Assembly: GCA_035629025.1 (NCBI GenBank)
Contig: DASPIU010000046.1
Span: forward strand, 1 to 54,633
Direction: 5' to 3'
From: Stenotrophomonas_A sp035629025
GTDB lineage: Bacteria; Pseudomonadota; Gammaproteobacteria; Xanthomonadales; Xanthomonadaceae
Length of the DNA: 54,633 bases
Each line of letters begins with the position of its first letter. Positions within the stretch are counted from its first letter, which is position 1. A model generated the notes under the pieces. It saw nothing but the letters and a program-made list of their open reading frames with translations. It was not told the origin of the DNA and ran no database searches. Of the stretch, positions 24,901 to 32,581 are shown one piece after another. Position numbers and translations under genes: made by a program.

Positions 24901-26628
24901 ATGATGTTTCGTCATTCCCCCACTCCTGCACGCGTGCTGCGCGGCCTGGCCCTGCCGGCGGCGCTGCTGCTGGCGCTGTCCGCTTGCCAGCGTGCCGAAC
25001 AAGACGCCACGCCGACCCCTGCCGCGTCCACGGCCGCGGCGGGCCAGCCGACCGGCCAGGCGCCGGGCAAGCAGGACGCCGCCAAGCAGGCACCGATCCC
25101 GCAGCTCATCAGCAAGGACGGCAAGCACACGCTGCTGGTGGACGGAAAGCCGTTTCTGATCCTCGGCGCGCAGGTCAACAACTCCAGCAACTATCCGGCC
25201 GCGCTCGAACAGGTGTGGCCGGCGATGGCCGACATCGGCCCCAACACCGTGCAGGTGCCGGTGGCCTGGGAGCAGATCGAGGCGGAAGAGGGCAAGTTCG
25301 ACTTCTCCTTCGTCGATACGCTGCTGGCGCAGGCGCGCGAGCATGACGTGCGCCTGGTGCTGCTGTGGTTTGGCACCTGGAAGAACAACGGGCCGGCCTA
25401 TACCCCGCGCTGGGTCAAGACCGACAACAAGCGCTTCCCGCGCGTGGTCACCGCCGACGGTCGCAGCATCGGCTCGCTGTCGCCGCTGGGTGCCGAAACC
25501 CTGGCCGCCGATCGCAAGGCCTTCGTCGCGCTGATGAAGCACCTCAAGCAGGCCGACCCGCAGCGCACCGTGATCATGGTGCAGCCGGAGAACGAGCCGG
25601 GCACCTATGGCAGCGTGCGCGACTTCTCGCCAATGGCGCAGGAAGCCTTCAACGGCCCGGTGCCCGACGAACTGGTGAAGAAACTCGGCAAGCAGCCCGG
25701 CACCTGGCAGCAGGTCTTCGGCGCCGATGCCGACGAGTTCTTCCACGCCTGGCACATCGGCCGCTTCATCGACCAGGTCGCCGAAGCCGGCAAGGCCGAA
25801 TACCCGCTGCCGATGTACGTCAATGCCGCGCTGCGCGGGCCGTTCAATCCCGGCCAGCCGGGCAAGTACGCCAGCGGCGGGCCGACCGACAACGTGCTCG
25901 ACGTGTGGAAGGCCGCCGGCCCGCACATCGACCTGCTGGCGCCGGACATCTACATGCCCGAGTACCTGATGTACACCACGGTGCTTGACCGCTACGCGCG
26001 CCCGGACAACCCGCTGTTCGTCGCCGAGACCGGCAACAAGCCCGAGTACGCGCGCTACCTGTTCCCGACCCTGGGCCACGACGGCATCGGCTGGTCCGCC
26101 TTCGGCATCGACTACACCCGTTACAGCAACTTCCCGCTGGGCGCCAAGAATGTCGACAAGGAAACCCTGGCGCCATTCGCGCTCGGCTACCGCCTGGTCA
26201 AGCTCGGCCTGCCGGCGTTCGCGCAGGCCTCCAGCGAAGGCAAGCTGCATGGCGTGGCCGAACAGCCAGGCCAGGCGGTGCAGGAAATCGCGCTCAACGA
26301 GCGCTGGTCGGCGACGATCACCTACGGCGTGCCGCAGTTCTGGTTCCAGGGCGAGCCGCCGGGCAATCCCGAGCCGGTCGGCGCGGCGCTGATTGCCGAG
26401 CTCGGCCCCGACGAATTCCTCATCACCGGCTACCACGCCCGCGTGACCCTGCACCCGGCCAGCGCCGCCACCGCGAACATGGTCTATGACCGGGTCGAGG
26501 AAGGGCATTACGACGCGAACGGGCAGTGGGTGTTCGCGCGCAACTGGAACGGCGACCAGACCGACTATGGCTTGAACTTCTCCAGCGCCGACACGCTGCT
26601 GAAGGTCAAGCTCGCCACCTGGCAATGA
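24901..26628 (+). CDS. GH35 beta-galactosidase lipoprotein with DUF5597 C-terminus
   Basis: The product is 575 residues from MMFRHSPTPARVLRGLALPA, with GGAG upstream. The lipobox LSAC sets the lipidated cysteine at 29, followed by a 40-residue Ala/Thr/Gln/Pro linker. The catalytic barrel has the acid/base Glu232 in VQPENEPGTYG and the nucleophile Glu376 in FVAETGNK. The C-terminal 150 residues are a DUF5597-like beta domain. It should release terminal galactose from xyloglucan side chains, held in the periplasm by the lipid anchor. The gene starts 14 bp behind CE20. Confidence 0.92.
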   Translation: MMFRHSPTPARVLRGLALPAALLLALSACQRAEQDATPTPAASTAAAGQPTGQAPGKQDAAKQAPIPQLISKDGKHTLLVDGKPFLILGAQVNNSSNYPAALEQVWPAMADIGPNTVQVPVAWEQIEAEEGKFDFSFVDTLLAQAREHDVRLVLLWFGTWKNNGPAYTPRWVKTDNKRFPRVVTADGRSIGSLSPLGAETLAADRKAFVALMKHLKQADPQRTVIMVQPENEPGTYGSVRDFSPMAQEAFNGPVPDELVKKLGKQPGTWQQVFGADADEFFHAWHIGRFIDQVAEAGKAEYPLPMYVNAALRGPFNPGQPGKYASGGPTDNVLDVWKAAGPHIDLLAPDIYMPEYLMYTTVLDRYARPDNPLFVAETGNKPEYARYLFPTLGHDGIGWSAFGIDYTRYSNFPLGAKNVDKETLAPFALGYRLVKLGLPAFAQASSEGKLHGVAEQPGQAVQEIALNERWSATITYGVPQFWFQGEPPGNPEPVGAALIAELGPDEFLITGYHARVTLHPASAATANMVYDRVEEGHYDANGQWVFARNWNGDQTDYGLNFSSADTLLKVKLATWQ

Positions 26629-26701
26629 CTTCGATGGCGCGCGGCTGGCCAGCAACCTGCCGGACCTCGCGCCGTTTCCGCTTTACCGATAGGGAGTGAA
26701 C

Positions 26702-29587
26702 ATGCACAACCGCAATCAGGCACACCACCGCCCCTTCGCCGCCGCGCGCCGTCGCCCGCTGGCGCAGGGCCTGGCGATCTCGCTGGCCTGGCTGGCCGTG
26801 GCCGGCACCGCGGGCGCCCAGCAGATCGAACGCAATGCGGACGGTATCGTCGTGCAGCCGGCACAGGCCGGCGTGGCCGCGGTGCGGCTGCAGGTCGTGG
26901 ACGAGGGCATCATCCGCGTCAGCGCCGACCCGCAAGGCGACTTCAAGCGCTCGCCGAGCCTGATGCGCGCGCCGAGCGGCAAGCCGGTGCCGGCCTTCCA
27001 GGTCGCCGAAGCCGACGGGCAAGTGCAGCTGAAGACCGCCAAGGTCACCGCGAACGTCTCTACTGTGGATGGCCATGTCGGTTTCACCGACGCAGCCGGC
27101 AAGGAACTGCTGAGCGAAGTGGCCGGCGGCCGCACCTTCACCCCGATCAAGGTCGAGGGCGCCAGCGGGCTGCTCAGCACGCGCCAGCGCTTCACCTCGC
27201 CGGACGATGAGAAGATCTACGGCTTCGGCCAGCACCAGCAGGGCTGGATGAACCAGAAGGGCCGCAACGTCGAACTGTTGCAGAGCAATATCGACCTGGC
27301 CGTGCCGTTCCTGGTGTCCAGCCGCAACTACGGCATCCTCTGGGACAACAACTCGATCACCCGCCTGGGCGACCCGCGCGGCCTGCAGCCGCTGGACGCC
27401 TCGCTCAAGCTGTATGACGCCAAGGGCAAGCCGGGCGCGCTGACCGCGCGCTACTCGGTCAATGGCAAGGTCGTGGTCGAGCGCCGCGAGTCGAAGATCG
27501 ACTACCAGTACATCAAGGACCTGGCCAGGTTCCCGGCCAAGGGCAAGCCGGCCAAGGAAGCGCGCGCACTGGTCAGCTGGGAAGGCGATATCGAAGCCAG
27601 GACCGGTGGCGAGCACAGCTTCTCGCTGTATTCGAGCGAGTACGCCAAGCTGTGGGTGGACGGCAAGCTGGTGCTGGACCGCTGGCGCCAGAACTGGAAC
27701 CCGTGGCACCACGAGTTCTCGTTGCAGCTGGAGCCGGGCAAGCGCCACCACGTCAAGGTCGAGTGGGACCTGATCGACCCGAGCTACATCGCCCTGCTGC
27801 ACCGCGATCCGCTGCCGGCCGCCGAGGCCAAGGACCTGTCGCTGTGGTCCGAAGCCGGGCAGATCATCGACTACTACTTCGTCGCTGGCGCCAGTGCCGA
27901 CCAGGTCATCGGCGGCTACCGCGAGCTGACCGGCAAGGCCGTGCTGCTGCCCAAGTGGGCCTATGGCTTCTGGCAGAGCCGCGAGCGTTACAAGAACCAG
28001 CAGGAGATGGAAGACGTGGTGGCCGAGTACCGCCGCCGCAACCTGCCACTGGACAACATCGTCCTCGACTGGTCGTACTGGCCGGTGGATGCGTGGGGCT
28101 CGCACGACTTCGACAAGAAGTTCTGGCCGGACCCGGATGCGATGGTCAAGTATTTCCACGACCACCATACCCAGCTGATGATCTCCATCTGGCCGAAGTT
28201 CTACCCGAACACGGACAACTACAAGGAGCTGGCGGCCAAGGGCTACATGTTCACCAAGAACGTGGAAGCCGGCGAGCTGGACTGGATCGGCAACGGCTAC
28301 CTCAACGCCTTCTACGATCCGTTCGCGCCCGAGGCGCAGAAGATCTACTGGCGCCAGATCGACGAGAAGCTCAACAGCAAGGGCATCGATGCCTGGTGGA
28401 TGGACGCCGACGAGCCGGACATCCATTCCAACCTGGACATCGACACGCGCAAGGAGCGCCTGACCCCGAACGCGTTGGGCAGCTCGACCGAGTACTTCAA
28501 CGCCTATCCGCTGCCGCACACGCATGGCGTGTACGAGGGCGACCGCGCGGCTGACAACAAGCGCGTGTTCATCCTTTCGCGCAAGGGCTACGCCGGTACC
28601 CAGCGCAACGCGGTGGCGGTGTGGAGCGGGGATGTCGTTTCGCGCTGGGACAACATGAAGGAGCAGATCAGCGCCGGCGTGAACGTGTCCATGTCGGGCC
28701 TGCCGAACTGGACCTTCGACATCGGCGGCTTCTCGGTGGAGAAGCGTTACGAGAACCAGGACCCGGCGCACCTGACCGAATGGCGCGAGCTCAACACGCG
28801 CTGGTTCCAGTTCGGCGCGTTCGTGCCGCTGTTCCGTTCGCACGGCCAGTTCCCGTACCGCGAAATCTGGAACATTGCTCCGGAAGGCACCCCGTACTAC
28901 GCCTCGCTGGCCTATTACGACCGCCTGCGCTACACGCTGCTGCCGTACATCTACACGCTGGCCGGTGATACCTACCACCGCGACGGCGTGATGATGCGCG
29001 GGCTGATGATGGACTTCCCGAACGACCCGAAGGTGGCCGACCTCAACGACCAGTACCTGTTCGGGCCGGCCTTCCTGGTCGCGCCGGTGACCGAGTTCGG
29101 CGCCACCTCGCGCCAGGTCTACCTGCCGGCGGGCACTTCGTGGCTGGACTTCTACACCGGCAAGCGCTACGAGGGCGGGCAGAGCATCAGCGCCGCCGCG
29201 CCGATCGAACGCATGCCGCTGTTCGTGCGCGCCGGCGCCATCGTGCCGACCGCGCCGGTGCAGCAGTACGTGGACGAAAAGCCGGACGCGCCGATCACCG
29301 TGGTTGTCTATACCGGTGCCGACGGCGAGTTCTCGCTGTACGAGGACGACGGCAAGGGCTACGGCTACGAGAAGGGCGAGTTCAGCCGCGTCCCGCTGGC
29401 CTGGGACGAGGGCAAGGGCGAACTGCGCATTGGCGCGCGTGAAGGCCAGTGGCCGGGCATGCAGGCCAAGCGCACGATCCAGGTGCGTTTCGTCAGCGGC
29501 CCGCGCGAGGATGCCGGCACGCTGGAGCCGAAGGCCGACGCCAAGGTGCAGTACAGCGGCAAGGCTGTTGTCGTGAAGCGCAAGTAA
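26702..29587 (+). CDS. GH31 alpha-xylosidase with inserted PA14 domain
   Basis: The product is 961 residues. An in-frame GTG exists at 26696, but GGGAG five bases before the ATG at 26702 decides the start. The signal peptide ends near GTAGAQ (40). Residues 240-375 hold a PA14 insert (ARTGGEHSFSLYSSEYAKLW), as in Cellvibrio CjXyl31A. The catalytic domain carries the nucleophile Asp568 in WWMDADEPD and the acid/base Asp644 in VWSGDVVSRWD, plus FDIGGF. Such enzymes remove the non-reducing xylose from xyloglucan oligosaccharides once galactose is gone. It is probably periplasmic. It lies between GH35 and GH95. Confidence 0.93.
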   Translation: MHNRNQAHHRPFAAARRRPLAQGLAISLAWLAVAGTAGAQQIERNADGIVVQPAQAGVAAVRLQVVDEGIIRVSADPQGDFKRSPSLMRAPSGKPVPAFQVAEADGQVQLKTAKVTANVSTVDGHVGFTDAAGKELLSEVAGGRTFTPIKVEGASGLLSTRQRFTSPDDEKIYGFGQHQQGWMNQKGRNVELLQSNIDLAVPFLVSSRNYGILWDNNSITRLGDPRGLQPLDASLKLYDAKGKPGALTARYSVNGKVVVERRESKIDYQYIKDLARFPAKGKPAKEARALVSWEGDIEARTGGEHSFSLYSSEYAKLWVDGKLVLDRWRQNWNPWHHEFSLQLEPGKRHHVKVEWDLIDPSYIALLHRDPLPAAEAKDLSLWSEAGQIIDYYFVAGASADQVIGGYRELTGKAVLLPKWAYGFWQSRERYKNQQEMEDVVAEYRRRNLPLDNIVLDWSYWPVDAWGSHDFDKKFWPDPDAMVKYFHDHHTQLMISIWPKFYPNTDNYKELAAKGYMFTKNVEAGELDWIGNGYLNAFYDPFAPEAQKIYWRQIDEKLNSKGIDAWWMDADEPDIHSNLDIDTRKERLTPNALGSSTEYFNAYPLPHTHGVYEGDRAADNKRVFILSRKGYAGTQRNAVAVWSGDVVSRWDNMKEQISAGVNVSMSGLPNWTFDIGGFSVEKRYENQDPAHLTEWRELNTRWFQFGAFVPLFRSHGQFPYREIWNIAPEGTPYYASLAYYDRLRYTLLPYIYTLAGDTYHRDGVMMRGLMMDFPNDPKVADLNDQYLFGPAFLVAPVTEFGATSRQVYLPAGTSWLDFYTGKRYEGGQSISAAAPIERMPLFVRAGAIVPTAPVQQYVDEKPDAPITVVVYTGADGEFSLYEDDGKGYGYEKGEFSRVPLAWDEGKGELRIGAREGQWPGMQAKRTIQVRFVSGPREDAGTLEPKADAKVQYSGKAVVVKRK

Positions 29588-29599
29588 GCGGAGCTGACC

Positions 29600-31990
29600 A
29601 TGGCCTTGGAACTGAGTCGACGCGAACTGTGCAAGGCCGTGGGCATGGGCGCTGCTGCAATGGCAGCGGCGCCCGGCGCGCTGGCGGCCGCGGCCACCGG
29701 CAAGCGCCCGCAGACGCAGGTGCCGCCGCCGGTGGCGACCGAGGGCGAGCTGGTGCTGTGGTATCGGCGCCCGGCGACCGAATGGGTGGAAGCCCTGCCG
29801 GTCGGCAATGGCCGGCTCGGCGCGATGGTCTGGGGCGGGCTTGCGCACGAGCGCCTGCAGCTCAACGAGGACACGCTCTACGCCGGCGGTCCTTACGATG
29901 CGACCAACCCGCAGGCGCTGGCCGCCTTGCCGAAGGTGCGCGAACTGGTGTTTGCCGGGCGCTATGCCGAGGCCGAGCAACTGGCCGACGCGCAGATGCT
30001 GTCGCGCCCGCTCAAGCAGATGCCGTATCAGCCGCTGGCTGACCTGCTGCTGGATTTCGATCGCGCCGATGGCGCCGCCGACTACCGGCGCGAGCTGGAT
30101 CTGGACAGCGCGACGGCGACCACGCGTTTCCGTTCGGACGGGCGCAACCATCTGCGCGAAGTGTTCGTCTCGCCCGACGCGCAATGCATCGTCGTGCGCC
30201 TGAGCACCGACAAGCCGCGTGGCATCTCGTTGCGCGTCGGCCTGGACAGCCCGCAGGATGGCGAGATCTCCAGCGACGGCGACAGCCTGCTGTTTGCCGG
30301 GCGCAATCAGGGCCGTGAGGGCATCGAAGGGCAGCTGCGTTTTGCGCTGCGCGTGTTGCCGATTGCCACGGGCGGCAGGGTCTCGATCCGCCGCGACCGC
30401 ATCCGTGTCGAAGGTGCCGACGAGCTGCTGCTGCTGCTCACCGCCGCGACCAGCTACAAGCGCTTCGATGATGTCAGCGGCGATCCGCTCGCGATCACCG
30501 CCGCACAGCTGGCCGCGGCGCGTGCATTGCCCTATGTGAAGCTGCGCGAGGACCACCTGGCCGCGCATCGCACGCTGTTCCGCCGCGTGGCCATCGATCT
30601 GGGCCGCAGCGAGGCGATGCAGCGCCCCACTGACGAGCGCGTGCATGCCTTTGCCGACGGTGGCGATCCGCAGCTGGCCGCGCTCTATCATCAATACGGC
30701 CGCTACCTGCTGATCTGCGGTTCGCGCGCTGGCAGCCAGCCGGCCAACCTGCAGGGCATCTGGAACGAGCTGATGTCGCCGCCGTGGGAGAGCAAGTACA
30801 CGGTCAACATCAACACCGAGATGAACTACTGGCCGGCCGAGGCCAATGCGCTGCACGAATGCGTGGAGCCGCTGGAGCGGATGCTGTTCGAGCTGGCGCA
30901 GACCGGCGCGCACACCGCCAGGGCGATGTACGACGCGCCGGGCTGGGTGGTGCACAACAACACCGACCTGTGGCGCTCGGCCGGGCCGATCGACGGCGCC
31001 AAGTGGAGCCTGTGGCCGACCGGTGGCGCGTGGCTGCTGCAGCAGCTGTGGGACCGCTGGGACTATGGCCGTGATCGCGCCTATCTGGAAAAGGTGTATC
31101 CGTTGTTCAAGGGCGCGGCGATGTTCTTCGTCGCCACGCTGGTGCGCGACCCAAATACCGGCGCGATGGTGACCAACCCGTCGATTTCGCCGGAGAATCA
31201 GCATCCTTTTGGCGCGGCGCTGTGCGCCGGGCCGACGATGGACGCGCAGATCCTGCGTGACCTGTTCGCGCAATGCATCGCGATGGGCAAGTTGCTGGGC
31301 ATGGATGCCGACCTGGGCCGGCAGCTGGCGGCGCTGCGCGAACAGTTGCCGCCCAACCGCATCGGCAAGGCGGGGCAGTTGCAGGAATGGCAGCAGGACT
31401 GGGACATGGAGGCGCCGGAGATTCACCACCGGCACGTGTCGCATCTGTACGCGCTGCACCCGTCCAGCCAGATCAACGTGCGCGACACCCCGGCACTGGC
31501 GGCGGCTGCGCGGCGTTCGCTGGAGATTCGCGGCGACAATGCGACTGGCTGGGGCATTGGCTGGCGCTTGAACCTGTGGGCGCGGCTGCGCGATGGCGAG
31601 CATGCGTACCGGATCCTGCAATTGCTGCTGGGGCCGGAGCGCAGTTATCCAAACCTGTTTGATGCGCACCCGCCATTCCAGATCGACGGCAACTTCGGCG
31701 GCACGTCGGGGATCACCGAGATGCTGTTGCAGAGTTGGGGTGGCAGCGTATTCCTGTTGCCGGCCTTGCCGAAGGCCTGGCCGGACGGCGAGGTGCGCGG
31801 CCTGCGCGTGCGTGGTGCGGCCAGCGTGGATCTGCGCTGGCGTGGCGGGGTGCTGGAAGAAGCAGTGCTGCGCAGCGATCGCGGTGGGCGCTACGAGCTG
31901 GTGTATGGCGAGCAGGTGCAGGCGTTCGAGTTGAAGGCCGGGCGTACGCAGCGGCTGCGGCTGAGCGGTGGGCAGCTGGTCCGGGCATAG
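29600..31990 (+). CDS. GH95 alpha-1,2-L-fucosidase with Tat signal
   Basis: The product is 796 residues. The N-terminus LSRRELCKAVGMGAAAMAAA is a twin-arginine signal, unlike the Sec and lipoprotein signals of the neighbouring enzymes. The GH95 active-site pattern is present: Asn403 and Asn405 in VNINTEMNYWPAE, Glu596 in QLQEWQQDW, and the Asp of FQIDGNFG. It should remove alpha-1,2-linked L-fucose from fucosylated galactose side chains. Some GH95 members act on L-galactose, so L-fucose is the most likely but not the only substrate. The gene follows GH31 by 12 bp and ends the operon. Confidence 0.92.
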   Translation: MALELSRRELCKAVGMGAAAMAAAPGALAAAATGKRPQTQVPPPVATEGELVLWYRRPATEWVEALPVGNGRLGAMVWGGLAHERLQLNEDTLYAGGPYDATNPQALAALPKVRELVFAGRYAEAEQLADAQMLSRPLKQMPYQPLADLLLDFDRADGAADYRRELDLDSATATTRFRSDGRNHLREVFVSPDAQCIVVRLSTDKPRGISLRVGLDSPQDGEISSDGDSLLFAGRNQGREGIEGQLRFALRVLPIATGGRVSIRRDRIRVEGADELLLLLTAATSYKRFDDVSGDPLAITAAQLAAARALPYVKLREDHLAAHRTLFRRVAIDLGRSEAMQRPTDERVHAFADGGDPQLAALYHQYGRYLLICGSRAGSQPANLQGIWNELMSPPWESKYTVNINTEMNYWPAEANALHECVEPLERMLFELAQTGAHTARAMYDAPGWVVHNNTDLWRSAGPIDGAKWSLWPTGGAWLLQQLWDRWDYGRDRAYLEKVYPLFKGAAMFFVATLVRDPNTGAMVTNPSISPENQHPFGAALCAGPTMDAQILRDLFAQCIAMGKLLGMDADLGRQLAALREQLPPNRIGKAGQLQEWQQDWDMEAPEIHHRHVSHLYALHPSSQINVRDTPALAAAARRSLEIRGDNATGWGIGWRLNLWARLRDGEHAYRILQLLLGPERSYPNLFDAHPPFQIDGNFGGTSGITEMLLQSWGGSVFLLPALPKAWPDGEVRGLRVRGAASVDLRWRGGVLEEAVLRSDRGGRYELVYGEQVQAFELKAGRTQRLRLSGGQLVRA

Positions 31991-32019
31991 GCCTGGCCTG
32001 CCCGGTCTCGCCGAGCCCG

Positions 32020-32096
32020 TCGTAGGAGAGGCTTCAGCCGCGACAATCGAAGCCGCAATCTGCCAGATCACGGTCGCGGCTGAAGCCGCTCCTACA
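32020..32096. repeat. Pair of inverted REP sequences (BIME-like)
   Basis: CGTAGGAGAGGCTTCAGCCG at 32021 is followed about 30 bases later by the inverted partner GTCGCGGCTGAAGCCGCTCC, ending near 32096. It stands 30 bp behind the GH95 stop and may act as the 3' boundary of the xyloglucan transcript. Confidence 0.75.
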
Positions 32097-32152
32097 GGTG
32101 TGCAACACGAGCACCGCCAATGCCAGCGCACGCACGCACCCTCTGAGGCAGA

Positions 32153-32370
32153 GCCCCCCTTTGTTAAGGGGGGCGCGCCGAAGGCGCGGGGGATAGGCAA
32201 GGCAGAAGTCGGGGCCCGAAGTTTGCGCAGCAAACTTTGGGGGCGCAGCCCGCGCAGCGGGATGTGCCACGGCCAACGGCGCGGGGGATAGGCAAGGCGA
32301 TGCGCAGGGGCCCCACTACTCCGCACAGCGGAGTAGTGGGGAGCGAAGCCTGCCCAAGGGCAGGCTTCGC
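32153..32370. repeat. Array of six consecutive hairpins with very short loops
   Basis: Stems in order: 32153-32174 (GCCCCCCTT/AAGGGGGGC, loop TGTT); 32174-32188 (CGCGCC/GGCGCG, loop GAA); 32215-32241 (12 bp, loop GCA); 32249-32261 (CCCGC/GCGGG, loop GCA); 32311-32341 (14 bp perfect, loop ACA); 32343-32370 (13 bp perfect, 2-base spacer). A 21-bp direct repeat, GGCGCGGGGGATAGG with its continuation, occurs at 32183-32203 and 32278-32298. There is no believable gene here. Similar hairpin-rich repeats occur between xanthomonad genes, but this string is long. Confidence 0.75.
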
Positions 32371-32426
32371 GCGCCAGCTGATGCAAAAAGCCCCGCTTTC
32401 GCGGGGCTTTTTGCATCAGCTGGCGC
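32371..32426. terminator. 26-bp perfect inverted repeat acting as terminator of tRNA-Glu
   Basis: Positions 32371-32396 and 32401-32426 are perfectly complementary around a TTTC loop. The inner part is a classical terminator, AAAAAGCCCCGC/GCGGGGCTTTTT, usable in both directions. The outer part extends into the tRNA-Glu gene: its last six bases (GCGCCA on the minus strand) are the tRNA 3' end. Confidence 0.85.
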
Positions 32427-32495
32427 TCCCTAGGGGACTCGAACCCCTGTTTTAGCCTTGAGAGGGCCACGTCCTAACCACTAGACGAAGGGAGC
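32421..32495 (-). tRNA. tRNA-Glu (anticodon CTC)
   Basis: The minus strand starts GCTCCCTTCGTCTAGTGGTT. It has an anticodon stem TGGCC/GGCTA with loop CTCTCAA (anticodon CTC), a T-arm with GGTTCGAGTCC, an acceptor pair GCTCCCT/AGGGAGC, discriminator G and an encoded CCA. All four arms fold. It reads GAG. The gene is followed directly by the terminator palindrome. Confidence 0.95.
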
Positions 32496-32581
32496 GTTTC
32501 TGGCCGTGCCCGGCCGAGCGCGCTAGTATAGAGAGCCCATGGCCTTGCCGCAATCCTGTTTCGTTCCCAGGAACCGCCAAC

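Noticed and set aside
20604..25093. Long minus-strand frames (over 700 codons) opposite GH74 and CE20
   Set aside because: Same composition artefact; the plus-strand products carry signal peptides and active-site residues.
31991..32430. CRISPR array suggested by repeated short units
   Set aside because: The repeats are palindromes of different sequence with no constant repeat and variable spacer pattern, and there are no cas genes.
26606..32470. A 1954-codon open frame on the minus strand opposite the GH31 and GH95 genes
   Set aside because: It is a shadow of high-GC coding DNA. It has no domain structure, is composed mainly of Arg, Ala, Gln, Val and His, and runs through the hairpin array and into tRNA-Glu, while both plus-strand genes have complete catalytic motifs.
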